Below are positions 36,901 to 46,214 of a DNA stretch of 51,689 nt, piece by piece; position 1 is the first letter of the stretch; each line of letters begins with the position of its first letter. Source of the stretch: Endozoicomonas sp. ISHI1 (lineage in GTDB: Bacteria > Pseudomonadota > Gammaproteobacteria > Pseudomonadales > Endozoicomonadaceae); the NCBI RefSeq assembly GCF_024606225.1, contig NZ_JAGRPU010000041.1:1-51689 (forward strand), written 5' to 3'. Below the pieces are notes generated by a model. The model was not told where the DNA came from. It was given only the letters and a program-made list of their open reading frames with translations, and did no database searches. A program made the translations under genes and the position numbers.

Positions 36901-39900
36901 TAGCCGAAAGATAATGTGCCTGTTCATTTTTGACTCGCTCTTCTGATACTTCGACTTCAGATCTAAGGCACTGATGAATCGTTTCGAGCCTGAAATCCCT
37001 TCCTCTCAGATCTTCCCAAGCCGTGCTGTAATCGCTCCAGATGATCTTGTCCATCTCATCCAGGTCGTCAGCTGAGATATCATCGCCATCAAGCCTTTTG
37101 TGAATCCTCTCAAGTCTTGCTGCTTTGTCATCACCTTCATTGATGTCGATGTTGAATAATTTTTCTGAGCCTTCCAGTATGATCAGGGCGTTTTTCTCCA
37201 GGCGCTCTTTGGCATTTATGATGTACTTCTGCAAGTCTTCAGAAATGATCTGGCGATGAAGATACACGTCGTCCTCATAACTGAGACGGTCGTCCTCCAG
37301 AATTTTTTCCACGCTTGTCAGTGTACTGAGTATTTCAGGCCTGGTTTTGGGAGCCAGTGTTCGATCCATTATTTCTTTCAGCCTTTCAAGCTCGAAGAGC
37401 GTCATGTTTATTGCCACTTCCACGGCGTCGAGTTCTTCGGGAGTGGTGTTATCATTCAGCTCAACACCAAGAGTAACTGTTAGATCCTCTTCAGTGTTAG
37501 ATTTAGAGGAGGTGCGAGCATCTCTGCTTCTCTGAACTCTCTGAGGCGGTTGTTCTTGCTGAGCATTGATGGCCTCAAGTTGTTGACGCAGACGTCCTTT
37601 TTTATCATTAATCGTATTGATTTTTTGAATCAGGCGTTCATGTTGAACGAAAACATCTGCATTGTTGTCAAAATTCCAAATGTGTAAGCGTGCGGCAATG
37701 GTTGCATGATGGGATTTGATTTCAGCTTCTCTTGTAGTATCTGTTCTGAAGCTTCGTTGCTGAGGATGTTGTCGAGCGACCTGAGCTTTCTCTCCGGAGT
37801 GTTGTTGAATGGCTTTTTGACGGGCTTCCAGATCAGCTTCGTTGACGGGACTCCGACCGATCTGTCCAACGACGGGTAGTTCTTGCCCAACGGGTGAATC
37901 CGCATCTTCTTCCGGTTGCTGTTGAGTGGACTGAAAGCGGGCAACCAGATCGTTTTCATTGACCGGAGTTATACCGGGCAGGCCTTCAGGGAAGGCTAGT
38001 ATTGCTTTGAAGATTTCTCTATCAGGTGGTTTTGCCCCAGGTAATTTGGTCAGTGCAATGATGTTCTCAAGAAGTTTTCTTCCGGGGAGTTCGTCTTGAT
38101 CTTGGGGTAGCAGGCTATCATCCTGGTTATTAGTAGCAAAATCCCCTGCCATTTGAGCGTTATGAGCGATTTTGGCATCTGTTCTGGCACCAAGGACTTG
38201 TTTTACCTGTGATGGAATCCGATGGACTGCATCCCGTATTTTCTGATTCTGATTCTCCAGATCTTTCAGCTCGACACTTAACAGTGCAAGCGAATTTTCG
38301 TAGCGTTGCCTGTCTCTCAGTTTTTCCTCATGACTACGAACGGCAATGGCCTTTGTTTCTTCGGCTTGTTCCGTTGCGTAAAGTAATTTTTCGTTTAGCT
38401 CGACGAGTTTGGCCTCTTTTACCCGCAACCTCTCCAGATCGTTGTTAAACTCTGACAGCTGTCTGTTCATCATATCGCTCATGACTTTGGAAGCAAACTC
38501 TCCGTCTTCCCGGGAAGTGTCGATCTGCAGCTTGTTGATATGGCTGATAACGGGTATCACTTTCTGAATATTCTGAACAAAGTGCGGGTTAATCAGAAGA
38601 TTTCTAAATACGGGTTTGAAACTGAAGTGTTTTACGAGTTGATTATGCATCCAGATTGGCGTGATGACTGAAGAAACGACTCTGATGTGTTCCAGTGTGA
38701 ACTCAAATTCATCTGCTCCATGTGGAATAGCACTGGTCAATGCCTGCCGGAGAGATTCATAGAATGCAAGCGCACGCATCGTCAGTTTGTCTTCATTTGA
38801 AAGTGTTGTGGGTTGATCTGTGTCAGCAGCGGCGTCGAGCCTCCCGGTAAACTCCTCCAGCATTTCCATCTGCCTGCTTCGAATGATGTACAGGTAGCTT
38901 TCGAGCTTGTATTTTTTAACGTGTGTCGTTAATGCCGGGGCAGAGTTACTACTCTTATCTTCTTCCCAGTGCTTATGCAGGCTTTCTACAAAAGCAATAT
39001 CATGGGGATTCTGCATCTGACCATAGAAAACAATAACCTCTCCCGGAGCTTCCTCTACTTTCAGCATTGGATAACCTGCAGGCACAGGATAAACCTGTTT
39101 GTCATCCTTGACATGCACAACATATCCGACGGGTTTACTGTATGCCAATAGTTCATTAAGAGCCTGCTGTTGTATATTCTCTCTGAGGATATGAACCTGG
39201 ATGTAGGCCGAGGTGGCTGCTGCCAGGAGAGCCTCATCATTGACAAAGAGTGATTGACCCAGACGTTGCAGTTCGGGGGGCTGATCACCCCCTGAGATAA
39301 GACGCATGAAGGTACGCCCATTCACTTCAACCTTGTCGACTTCAATGGTAGCCAGGGAAACATAGTGATCACTTTTGCCGAGGTTTCCCGCTCTCTCCTC
39401 AGCACCTTCCAGCAGCCAGAACAGTTGAGTGTGGCTGGCAATTTTCGTTAACGGTTCCAATGATTCCATGCCAGCCAACTGAGAGCGAACAGCCTCAACT
39501 GAGTCCCGATCAGTCATTCCGCTTCTGACTTCAATGACCAGTTCCTTTTCTTCAAGATTATGGGTAAACCTGAAGACTTCCTCATCACCCACCTTCAGGA
39601 CTTTAATGTATTTTCGGGCAACGTCATTTTCGTCTGTTTCAAACAGATCAACGCTGGAAACACCCCCGCAGAAATCAGAAAGAATATCTGTAAAACCTTT
39701 AGCAGGAATGACATAACCTGCACTGACTTGAGCCTGATAAGAGTAGGTGGTTGTGAAAGATCCGGGTATTGGCTGCTGGTCATCACCTAACGTTGGCCGA
39801 ACAATGCTCTCACTCCGGGTAAACTCCACAGGTCCATTGTCTGTAATATCGATAGATTTTGTCTGCAACCTGCGATCGGCCAGTGCCTGTGTGACAATGA

Positions 39901-39961
39901 TGGAAGAACTGATGGCAATGGCTACGGCAAGGCTTAATGCATTGGGACGAAATTTTCTCAT
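33953..39961 (-). CDS. Copy 6: giant exported coiled-coil paralog, 2002 aa, unknown function
   Basis: The signal peptide (1-28; MRKFRPN start, TQALA end) has one of the most positively charged N-regions of the family (shared order of charge only with copy 3's MRNARPN). V1 (about 500-860) has decayed: the WDD unit near 604 reads NNQDDSLLPQDQDEL without its tryptophan or LGI. Two NEND-type units (GITPVNENDLVAR, RSPVNEADLEAR) and one NFD unit (LHIWNFDNNADVFVQHERL) remain. The stretch around them is rich in proline and glutamine. The PEVL block is also altered (APKTRPEILSTL). C2 ends near 1155. V2 is only about 181 residues, having lost roughly two units. The C-terminal domain begins near 1336, its hydrophobic stretch is about 1823-1872, and the tail ends GDRTAMSN, like copy 2. 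The start ATG has a GAGG site and an upstream in-frame TGA. Function is unknown. Confidence 0.95.
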   Translation of the reverse strand: MRKFRPNALSLAVAIAISSSIIVTQALADRRLQTKSIDITDNGPVEFTRSESIVRPTLGDDQQPIPGSFTTTYSYQAQVSAGYVIPAKGFTDILSDFCGGVSSVDLFETDENDVARKYIKVLKVGDEEVFRFTHNLEEKELVIEVRSGMTDRDSVEAVRSQLAGMESLEPLTKIASHTQLFWLLEGAEERAGNLGKSDHYVSLATIEVDKVEVNGRTFMRLISGGDQPPELQRLGQSLFVNDEALLAAATSAYIQVHILRENIQQQALNELLAYSKPVGYVVHVKDDKQVYPVPAGYPMLKVEEAPGEVIVFYGQMQNPHDIAFVESLHKHWEEDKSSNSAPALTTHVKKYKLESYLYIIRSRQMEMLEEFTGRLDAAADTDQPTTLSNEDKLTMRALAFYESLRQALTSAIPHGADEFEFTLEHIRVVSSVITPIWMHNQLVKHFSFKPVFRNLLINPHFVQNIQKVIPVISHINKLQIDTSREDGEFASKVMSDMMNRQLSEFNNDLERLRVKEAKLVELNEKLLYATEQAEETKAIAVRSHEEKLRDRQRYENSLALLSVELKDLENQNQKIRDAVHRIPSQVKQVLGARTDAKIAHNAQMAGDFATNNQDDSLLPQDQDELPGRKLLENIIALTKLPGAKPPDREIFKAILAFPEGLPGITPVNENDLVARFQSTQQQPEEDADSPVGQELPVVGQIGRSPVNEADLEARQKAIQQHSGEKAQVARQHPQQRSFRTDTTREAEIKSHHATIAARLHIWNFDNNADVFVQHERLIQKINTINDKKGRLRQQLEAINAQQEQPPQRVQRSRDARTSSKSNTEEDLTVTLGVELNDNTTPEELDAVEVAINMTLFELERLKEIMDRTLAPKTRPEILSTLTSVEKILEDDRLSYEDDVYLHRQIISEDLQKYIINAKERLEKNALIILEGSEKLFNIDINEGDDKAARLERIHKRLDGDDISADDLDEMDKIIWSDYSTAWEDLRGRDFRLETIHQCLRSEVEVSEERVKNEQAHYLSAIERALEINPRRSVAAIEKSKAFTTKLANDMQVEFEKDVSLNEQKRILVSRAWALLYEVLGTYEDESVKRDRNNEIAHQLNIEGYEDHAAIDDQIRLIRHKLLRFGTEIYEAGQLDVNGRVKAIEDELDRQMAPLGPKPRFALDRELAEARRALQEAESEQKTANKKLNDIRRIQLAIWQSLADLMAVPDDGAEGELALTRKKYNHVTKFLREYDGKSTQQAHALLEEAVAQENLEAVPDTTEKAVGLKPEPADTSTQQVDALRNKQAQPGGHDASKIQQLIQEECRLEGEIEVRKADIERMKDVLIAAEEAVKNDDGPFQCTPRQAKVLDAIHTFTQQHSLKKQALEAAIGLAELAVESGEDIPDFTTFDFDEEFAPVHLRALVGDTLTFDQANRIVTVFKSLKTTFPAPAFESVENQPSNVLRNIQQLMYRARDELQSGAKQYDDEILGMGKTAIHYVDYEPGNLNSFSEYLAARYASGNKIIALLREGLISKVELQNYIKAIRGVAGYQTVDEFEHFLGYRYGVNVIHFSAVVDMLSDKGAEEFMENAFTPVTVTATGPAGMKESVVGMKEYAAAVIANYVLDDIAFENGRKTAAFLTNIQDTLTPYANTAGISESDLIKVIHDTLMRAHAAAIERQLNDYWIKPSAFLVQAVTWYYSSYKPLLVTQTAMEAANLSLSNTAFLYLLDLTSRGDYTHRMLTPFQHWLERYGFDLDRTGQYAYHSGIEKVTEVGGLAMPLGKAASSVILLRTGSMLFARQYNANPHMYRSISRLVPEMLKSMATGHGVQVPLLHRITPEKVKILASATAGLVLGPVATVGAYAHGLLSGFTYAQTFGFALASSLTFDFFMNDNKMLTQWLGGPLGRSLDRINRWRGGGETESDYVKRTAIATPQHFNETDEEYASRIKTNNIINGWTRNENYLQFRERRDRTMKMYEHGWEKYFRDNVPKWSFSHAKSIPYSYTLGTFYEWQQSGDRTAMSN

Positions 39962-40090
39962 TCTACTACCTCAGAGCTGATTACTTTTATTACGGTGAAA
40001 AGTGATTACCACAGCAGGCGAGGAAGAGACTTCTAATCGCTCGTGGCTGTCAGCGGGTCATTGTTTCCGGTAGAAATCCTGATTGAGGGG
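39962..40090 (-). promoter_or_regulatory. Leader and ribosome binding site of copy 6
   Basis: The leader resembles that of copy 4. A closed mini-frame at 39971-40012 starts GTG, encodes VVITFHRNKSNQL and ends in TGA overlapping GAGG. The rest of the 129-bp gap, towards copy 7, shows no clear promoter or hairpin. Confidence 0.5.
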
Positions 40091-43000
40091 TTATTTTCCT
40101 TGATGACCATGAACTTTCTGATCATCCCCCATTTGCCACTCATAGAAGACACCCAGAGTGTAGGAGTACGGAATGCTTTCTGCATGGGAGAATGACCATT
40201 TAGGCACATTGTCCCTGAAGTATTTTTCCCAGCCATGTTCGTACATCTTTATGGTGCGATCACGTCGTTCACGAAACTGAAGATAATTCTCGTTTCGTGT
40301 CCAGCCATACATCATGTTGTTTGCTTTAACACGGTTGGTATGTTCTTCATCCGTTTCATTGAAGCGTTGGGGCGTGGCAATGGCAGTACGTTTCATATAG
40401 TCAGACTCCGTTTCGCCCGTGCCTCTCCAGCGGTTGATCCTGTCAAGACTGCGGCCCAGGGGGCCACCCAGCCATTGAGTGAGCATTTTGTTGTCGTTCA
40501 TAAAGAAGTCGAAAGTGAGACTCGACGCCAGAGCGAATCCGAAAGTTTGAGCGTAGGTAAACCCGGATAAAAGACCGTGAGCGTATGCTCCGACCGTGGC
40601 TACCGGCCCCAGCACGAGGCCGGCTGTGGCAGAGGCCAGAGTATTCACTTTTTCTGGTGTGATCCTGTGCAGCAGCGGTACCTGAACCCCTTGTCCGGAA
40701 GCCATGGATTTCACCATTTCAGGCACCAGACGGGAAATGCTGCGATACATCCGGGGGTTGGCGTTGTACTGCCTGGCAAACAGCAGAGAGCCGGTTCTCA
40801 GAAGAATGACCGAAGATGCGGCCCTGCCCAATGGCATGGCCAGCCCGCCCAATTCAGAGATTTTTTCAATGTTGGTGTGGTAGGCATATTGGCCGGTGCG
40901 GTCAAGATCAACACCATAGCGTTCCAACCAGTGCTGGAAAGGTATGAACGCTCTGTGCGCGTAATCACCCCGGTTGGTCAGATCCAGTAGAAGAAGGAAC
41001 GCCACGTTTGAGTCAGACAGCCTGATGGCCTCCTCGACGGTATGGGTGGCCAGCAGAGGTTTGTAGTTGGAGAGGAACCAGATGACGTGCCGTATCAGAG
41101 AGGCTGAAGGTTTGACCCAATAATCATTGAGCTGATGCTCAACCGCTGCGGCATGAGCCTGCATCAAGGTGTTATGGATAGCCCTGATCAGCTCTGATTC
41201 AGACACGCCAACGGCATTAGCATAAGGTGCCAGAGTATCCTGAACATTGGCCAGGAAGGCCACCGTCCTGCGGCCGTTATCAAAGGCAATATCGTCAAGA
41301 ACATAGTTGGCGATGACTGCAGCTGCGTATTCTTTCATGCCAGCAACAGACTCTTTCATACCTGCCGGGCCAGTGGCGGTTACGATGACAGGAGTGAAGG
41401 CACTGTGCATGAATTCCTCTGCACCCTCGTCAGACAGCATTTGAACAACCTTTTTGAAGTGACGCACATTGACCCCGTGGCGGTAGCCAAGGAAGTGCTC
41501 AAATTCATCCACTGTCTGATAACCATCGACACCTCTGACCGCTTTCACGTAGTTCTCAAGTTCAACCTTGCAGATCAGACCTTCACGCAGCAGATCAATA
41601 ATCTTTTTACCACTGGCAGAACGAGTCGCGAAGTATTCCGAGAAGCTTTTCAGGTCTCCCGGTTCATGCTCGACGAACTGAATAGCCCTTTTGGCTATGC
41701 CATTAATTTCGTTGTCGTATTGTTGAGCCCCGGTTTTCATCTCATTCCTGGCCCAGTAAACCAGCTCCTGGACTTTTTCCAGGATATTCAGAGACAGATC
41801 TCCTTCAAGTTCGACATTGTAGTGGGGCGGGTAGTGCGTCTTCAGTCTCTCGGAGATTGTCACAATCCGAAAGCCCTGGTAGTGCGTCTTCAGATTTTTG
41901 AAGACTGTCACAATCCGACTGGCCTGATCAAACGTCAGATGCTCTCCAACCATTGCCTGCAAACGAATCGGTGCAAATTCATCGTTAAAATCAAAAGTCG
42001 TAAGGGTTGGTATTGCATTACCGCTTTCTGCTGCCAATCCTGCCAGACCGATGGCGGTTTCCAGAGCTTGCTGCTTGAGAGGGTGCTCCTGCATGAAGTC
42101 GTCCATAGCGGCCCGAACTTTTGCCTGCCTCGGCGTGTACTGGAAGGGACCGTCGTCATCTTCGACGGCTTTCTCTGCCGCTTTCAGGACTCCCTTCATT
42201 CTCTCAATGGCGGCTTCTCTGACTTTAATCTCACCTTCCAGATGAGCCTGTTTATGAATCAGTTGTTGGGCCTTGCTGCCAATAACATCATCACTGCCCA
42301 GTTGTAACCGTTTGTTTCTCAGGGCATTAATCCGTTGTTCATGAGTATCAGTAGCGTCTGGTTTGAGACCCACGGCTTCTTCGACGGTGTTAAGAGCTGC
42401 TTTACGATAATCCGCCAGAGCCTCTTTTGCTTTTGATACAGCTTCACTTTTTTGCTTCAGGACTAAACCCAGTGCGTCCATTTCCTTTTCATGTGCGGCT
42501 TTAGCCTGCTCATCAATGTGTCCGGGATCTTCAATCTCCTGTTTTTTACGATCCAGATTCTCTTTTGCATCTCTCTGTTCAAGCCGTGCATTGGTCACTG
42601 CCATAATTTTCCTGTAGTGCTCACGCAGGAATTCCGTGATCCGAAAATGCTTTTGTCTGATTAAAATCTGTTCACCCAATTCGCTATAGACTTCATCGCT
42701 TGCTTCCCGAACAAGAGTATCTACATAAGCCAAAGTATCGATAAAGTCATCAGCTTCTTCCTGTAAACTGAGGTCATCTCTAATCTGAACATTAAGATTT
42801 ATTTTGGTTTTCAGTTTCTTAAAGATTTCCTCTCGTCTTTGTATACCGTGTTCTTCCAGAAAATCATTGACGTCCTCTACTCGCTCTTGAAGGGTTTGCT
42901 CGTCATCTGCAGTCAGACCCAGCCTTATTTGAACTTGTTTCATTGCCCGATTGAGAACTATGTCGTCTCCATCCGAGATACTTTCGTGTACAGCTGGGGG

Positions 43001-46000
43001 GCCGGTAAATAAATATTGTTTGACACGAATAGCATCCAGCTTTTGCTTAGCTGTCTTCTGCTCACTTTCAGCTTCTTCTATTGCTTCCCTGACTGTGGCT
43101 ACTTCACGATCAAGAACGTACCGGGGTTTGGGGTCCAGGCGAGCCATTTGCCTGTCAAGTTCATTGTCAATGGCTGTGATATGCTCATTAACCTCAGAAA
43201 CACCTGCTTTGAAAACTTTTTCTTCCAGCTGTTCGAGTTTTTTTTTAATTAGAATGTTTTGGTCTTCTATACCGGCGTCATCTCTATAGTCCTCAATGTT
43301 GAGTTGATGAGCAATTTCATTGTTTCTGGCCCTTCTGAACACTTCATCGCCATGGGTTTCTTCTACCTCACCCATTAATTCCGAAATTTTGCAGTAAATA
43401 ACATTCTTGTTGTCGTTGAGGTGAACGTCGTTTTCAAATACTACTTCCAGATCGCTGGCCAGTTTAGCAAGGAAAGTCTTGCCTCTTTCTTTTGCCGCAT
43501 CGTTTACAATGGGGTAGATCTGCAGCCTGTCCTCTATATCTTTAAGCAGCCTTTCCTGTTGTCTTACGACTCGCCAATCCGCAGCTTCGATATAAAAGGT
43601 AAGTCTGATTAGCTTATCGTATTTACTGGTTCTTTTTTGAGCAACTGTCTTTTGAGCAACTGCGGTGTAAGCTTTCCAGGGAATTTGTTCTATCGTATCC
43701 AGCATGGACTCTGAGATATCATCGTTATTAATTTTTATTTCAATCCTGTCAAGTCTTGTTGCTTTGTCATCACCCTCATTGACATTGATCTCGAGTGCTT
43801 TTTCTACGGCTACCAGCATCTCCAGAGCTTCTTCCTCTACCCGCTGTCTGGTTTCTGTGATGTATGTCTGAATTTCTTTAGAAATGGCGTCACGACGGTA
43901 ATAAACATCGTTCTCTGTATCGAGGTTATCTATATTCAGAATATTTTCCACAGCAGTCAGTTTTCCAAGTACTTCAGGCCTGGCTTCGGGGTGGCCTGGT
44001 GTTCTGATGTCTTTCAGTTCTTGTTCCAGCTCTTTAAGTTTGAAGAGCTTGTAATTGACTGTTGATTCGAGGGTGGGGCGATCTTCCAGTGTGGTGTCTT
44101 CACTCAGGTCAATACCAAGAACCGATGCCAGAGCTTTTTTTCTGGTCCTGGTGTAAGAATTCTCTATTTCGCGTTGATCGTCCATTTTATTAAGTTGTTG
44201 ACGCATATGCTGCTGATGAGCATGCACCTGGTTGATTTCATGAATTTTTATACTGATGAGTCTGGCTTGTTCCTCTTGGGGCTGGGCATCATCCCATTTG
44301 TCAATACCGAGCTCTGTTGCCAGTTCACTGTTGCGAGTGTTTGTCGCTTTTGCTCCGGCAGCATTAAGTTGTTTTACCAGCTCGGGGATTCGTTTGTTCT
44401 CCTGCTCAAGTTGGCCAATCAGGTCTTTTTTCTCTTCCAGCTCTTGATTAATCTTTTTAAGCTCATTGACAACTTGCTGATTGATTTGGACTAGTCTCAG
44501 TTTTTCCTCAATACCGCTCATGAGCGTTGTCGTTCTGTGTTGAAATGCTTTGCTTAGCGCGGTGAGTTCGGCCTCTCTTGCCAGCAGCTTTTCCAGTCTG
44601 GTTTCCATCTCAAGCAGCTGCCCGGCAGAGTCACCAATGACTCTGGAAGCAAAGCTTCCGTCTTTGTCAAATGAATTGCCAGAAGGGTCGCCAGGCATTT
44701 TGCTGGTAGCGGGTATAACTTTATGTATATTTTGGATAAAATTCCGGTCAGTCAGAAAATTTCTAAGTACGGGTTTGAAGCGAAAGCGCTCTGCGAGTTG
44801 AATATGCACCCAGGTTGGCGTGATGATCGACGAAGCGAATCTGACGTGCGGTGCTGTGAATTCAAATTCATCTGCTGTATCTGGAGTAGCATAGGTCAAT
44901 GCCTGCTGAAGATATTCATAGTATTCAAGCTTCGCCAGTTTACCATCGTATGCAAATGTCGTTTGTCCACTTCCAATAAGTTCAGTATTTTGTTGCGCAG
45001 CTAACTCTTCCAGTATTGCCATCTGATTGCTTTGAATGACGTACTGGTAGCTTTTGACCTTGTCTTTTTTAACCCATGCTGTTGCTTCAGGAGGGGGGGC
45101 GTTGTTGCCAAATTCATTCCGCCAGGTGTCAGCGAGAGCTTTCACAAAAGCGATGTCGGCGGGGTTCTGCTTCTGGCCACGGAAAACAATAATCTCTCCC
45201 GGAGCCTCAGTCACTTCCAGTTTTGGATAATCATCAGGTACAGGATAAGCCTGTGTCTCATCCTCGGTGTGTACAACATAGCCAACGGGTTTATGGTATG
45301 ACAACAGATCATCCAGAGCCTCCTGTTGTAACTCTTTCCCCAGTAGATGAACCTGGGTGTAGGCAGAGGTAGCTGCTGCGAAAAGCGCCTCATCGTTGAC
45401 AAAGAGCGATTGACCCAGGCGCTCCAATGCAGGGGGCTGATCACCGGAAACGATGAGACGCATGAAGGTGCGCCCTTTCACTTCAACCTTGACTGTTTTT
45501 AGGGTGGCAAGGGCAACATAGTGATCAACCTGGCCAAGGTTTCCTGCCCTTTCATTCGCACCTTTCAGCACTCCGATCAGATGTTCAGGGCTGGCAACGT
45601 TCGTAAACGGTTCTAATGTTTGAGCGTCGCCCAGTTGAGCGCGAACAGCCCCAATTGAATCCTGATGGATCATTCCGCCCCTGACTTCAATGACCAGTTC
45701 TTTTCCTTCAAGATCATGGGTGAACCTGAAGACCCCCTCATTACCCACCTTCAGGACTTTGGTGTATTTCCGGGCAACGTCATTCTCGTCGGTTTCAAAC
45801 TGATCAACACTGGAAACGCCACCCTCAATGCCAGAAAGAATGTCTGTGAAGCCTTCAGAAGGAACGTCATAGCCCGCTCTGACTTCAGCCTGATCAGGGT
45901 AGGTGGTGGTAAAGGATTTGGGTATTGGCTGCGAGTCATCATCTAAAGTGGGCTTAACGATGACCTCATTCTGGGTAAACTCCATCTGTTCATTGCCAGA

Positions 46001-46117
46001 AATATCGACAGATTTTGTCTGCAGCCTGCGGGTGGCCAGTGCGTCTGCAGTAATGATGGAAGAGCTGATTACAATTGCCACTGCAAGGCTCAATGCATTG
46101 GGGCGGGCATTTGTCAT
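40091..46117 (-). CDS. Copy 7: giant exported coiled-coil paralog, 2008 aa, unknown function
   Basis: The frame is open to 46210, but I start at 46117 (MTNARPN), where the 28-residue signal peptide (ending ADALA) and GAGG site align with the other copies. The N-terminal third is closest to copy 8 (shared DISGNEQ and KPTLDDDSQPIPKS). V1 is short (about 500-700) with one WDD unit (LGIDKWDDAQPQEEQ near 602). C2 runs to about 997. V2 is full length (about 325) and of the type also found in copy 1 (LDRKKQE, VGLKPDATDTHEQR). A 16-residue tandem duplication (RIVTVFKNLKTHYQGF and a variant) sits at about 1397-1428, just inside the C-terminal domain. A short TVAQK repeat lies at 43635-43664. The hydrophobic stretch is about 1824-1874. 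A nine-base poly-A run on the sense strand (43238-43246) encodes KKK. No function was recognised. Confidence 0.95.
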   Translation of the reverse strand: MTNARPNALSLAVAIVISSSIITADALATRRLQTKSVDISGNEQMEFTQNEVIVKPTLDDDSQPIPKSFTTTYPDQAEVRAGYDVPSEGFTDILSGIEGGVSSVDQFETDENDVARKYTKVLKVGNEGVFRFTHDLEGKELVIEVRGGMIHQDSIGAVRAQLGDAQTLEPFTNVASPEHLIGVLKGANERAGNLGQVDHYVALATLKTVKVEVKGRTFMRLIVSGDQPPALERLGQSLFVNDEALFAAATSAYTQVHLLGKELQQEALDDLLSYHKPVGYVVHTEDETQAYPVPDDYPKLEVTEAPGEIIVFRGQKQNPADIAFVKALADTWRNEFGNNAPPPEATAWVKKDKVKSYQYVIQSNQMAILEELAAQQNTELIGSGQTTFAYDGKLAKLEYYEYLQQALTYATPDTADEFEFTAPHVRFASSIITPTWVHIQLAERFRFKPVLRNFLTDRNFIQNIHKVIPATSKMPGDPSGNSFDKDGSFASRVIGDSAGQLLEMETRLEKLLAREAELTALSKAFQHRTTTLMSGIEEKLRLVQINQQVVNELKKINQELEEKKDLIGQLEQENKRIPELVKQLNAAGAKATNTRNSELATELGIDKWDDAQPQEEQARLISIKIHEINQVHAHQQHMRQQLNKMDDQREIENSYTRTRKKALASVLGIDLSEDTTLEDRPTLESTVNYKLFKLKELEQELKDIRTPGHPEARPEVLGKLTAVENILNIDNLDTENDVYYRRDAISKEIQTYITETRQRVEEEALEMLVAVEKALEINVNEGDDKATRLDRIEIKINNDDISESMLDTIEQIPWKAYTAVAQKTVAQKRTSKYDKLIRLTFYIEAADWRVVRQQERLLKDIEDRLQIYPIVNDAAKERGKTFLAKLASDLEVVFENDVHLNDNKNVIYCKISELMGEVEETHGDEVFRRARNNEIAHQLNIEDYRDDAGIEDQNILIKKKLEQLEEKVFKAGVSEVNEHITAIDNELDRQMARLDPKPRYVLDREVATVREAIEEAESEQKTAKQKLDAIRVKQYLFTGPPAVHESISDGDDIVLNRAMKQVQIRLGLTADDEQTLQERVEDVNDFLEEHGIQRREEIFKKLKTKINLNVQIRDDLSLQEEADDFIDTLAYVDTLVREASDEVYSELGEQILIRQKHFRITEFLREHYRKIMAVTNARLEQRDAKENLDRKKQEIEDPGHIDEQAKAAHEKEMDALGLVLKQKSEAVSKAKEALADYRKAALNTVEEAVGLKPDATDTHEQRINALRNKRLQLGSDDVIGSKAQQLIHKQAHLEGEIKVREAAIERMKGVLKAAEKAVEDDDGPFQYTPRQAKVRAAMDDFMQEHPLKQQALETAIGLAGLAAESGNAIPTLTTFDFNDEFAPIRLQAMVGEHLTFDQASRIVTVFKNLKTHYQGFRIVTISERLKTHYPPHYNVELEGDLSLNILEKVQELVYWARNEMKTGAQQYDNEINGIAKRAIQFVEHEPGDLKSFSEYFATRSASGKKIIDLLREGLICKVELENYVKAVRGVDGYQTVDEFEHFLGYRHGVNVRHFKKVVQMLSDEGAEEFMHSAFTPVIVTATGPAGMKESVAGMKEYAAAVIANYVLDDIAFDNGRRTVAFLANVQDTLAPYANAVGVSESELIRAIHNTLMQAHAAAVEHQLNDYWVKPSASLIRHVIWFLSNYKPLLATHTVEEAIRLSDSNVAFLLLLDLTNRGDYAHRAFIPFQHWLERYGVDLDRTGQYAYHTNIEKISELGGLAMPLGRAASSVILLRTGSLLFARQYNANPRMYRSISRLVPEMVKSMASGQGVQVPLLHRITPEKVNTLASATAGLVLGPVATVGAYAHGLLSGFTYAQTFGFALASSLTFDFFMNDNKMLTQWLGGPLGRSLDRINRWRGTGETESDYMKRTAIATPQRFNETDEEHTNRVKANNMMYGWTRNENYLQFRERRDRTIKMYEHGWEKYFRDNVPKWSFSHAESIPYSYTLGVFYEWQMGDDQKVHGHQGK
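41832..41927. repeat. 48-bp tandem duplication in copy 7
   Basis: Two units of 48 bp (41832-41879, 41880-41927) share their ends (tagtgcgtcttcag and tgtcacaatccga) and differ in the centre. They encode two 16-residue versions of RIVTxxxxLKTHY. The duplication interrupts a segment that is otherwise the same in all copies, so it is a recent private change. Confidence 0.85.
43635..43664. repeat. 15-bp duplication in copy 7
   Basis: Two 15-bp units (ttttgagcaactgtc and ttttgagcaactgcg) encode AVAQK-TVAQK within the constant segment C2. This is another small in-frame expansion private to one copy. Confidence 0.85.
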
Positions 46118-46214
46118 TCTGCTACCTCGGAGCTGAGTATTTTTTGTTACCGTGAAAAGCGATTGCCATACCGGGAGAGGAAGCGACTTTTCATCGCTCA
46201 TGGCTGTCAATTGC
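46118..46214 (-). promoter_or_regulatory. Leader and ribosome binding site of copy 7
   Basis: The leader is closest to that of copy 8. The mini-frame begins ATG (MAIAFHGNKKYSAPR), but one extra base in an A-run shifts it. It ends at a TAG inside the ribosome site region instead of the usual TGA. GAGG is intact seven bases from the ATG. A TTGACA hexamer near the copy 8 stop has no matching -10. Confidence 0.5.

Noticed and set aside
41405-42307. Long plus-strand open frame of 300 codons, and dozens of similar shorter ones opposite the giant genes
   Set aside because: It lies wholly antisense to the conserved part of copy 7. Equivalent antisense frames recur opposite the other copies with changing ends, as expected from codon bias. 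No ribosome site or family features were seen.
46196-46214. TTGACA hexamers in the leaders of copies 1, 5, 7 and 8 as promoters
   Set aside because: No acceptable -10 box lies 15-19 bases downstream in any of them. Conservation can be explained by the homology of the whole leader.
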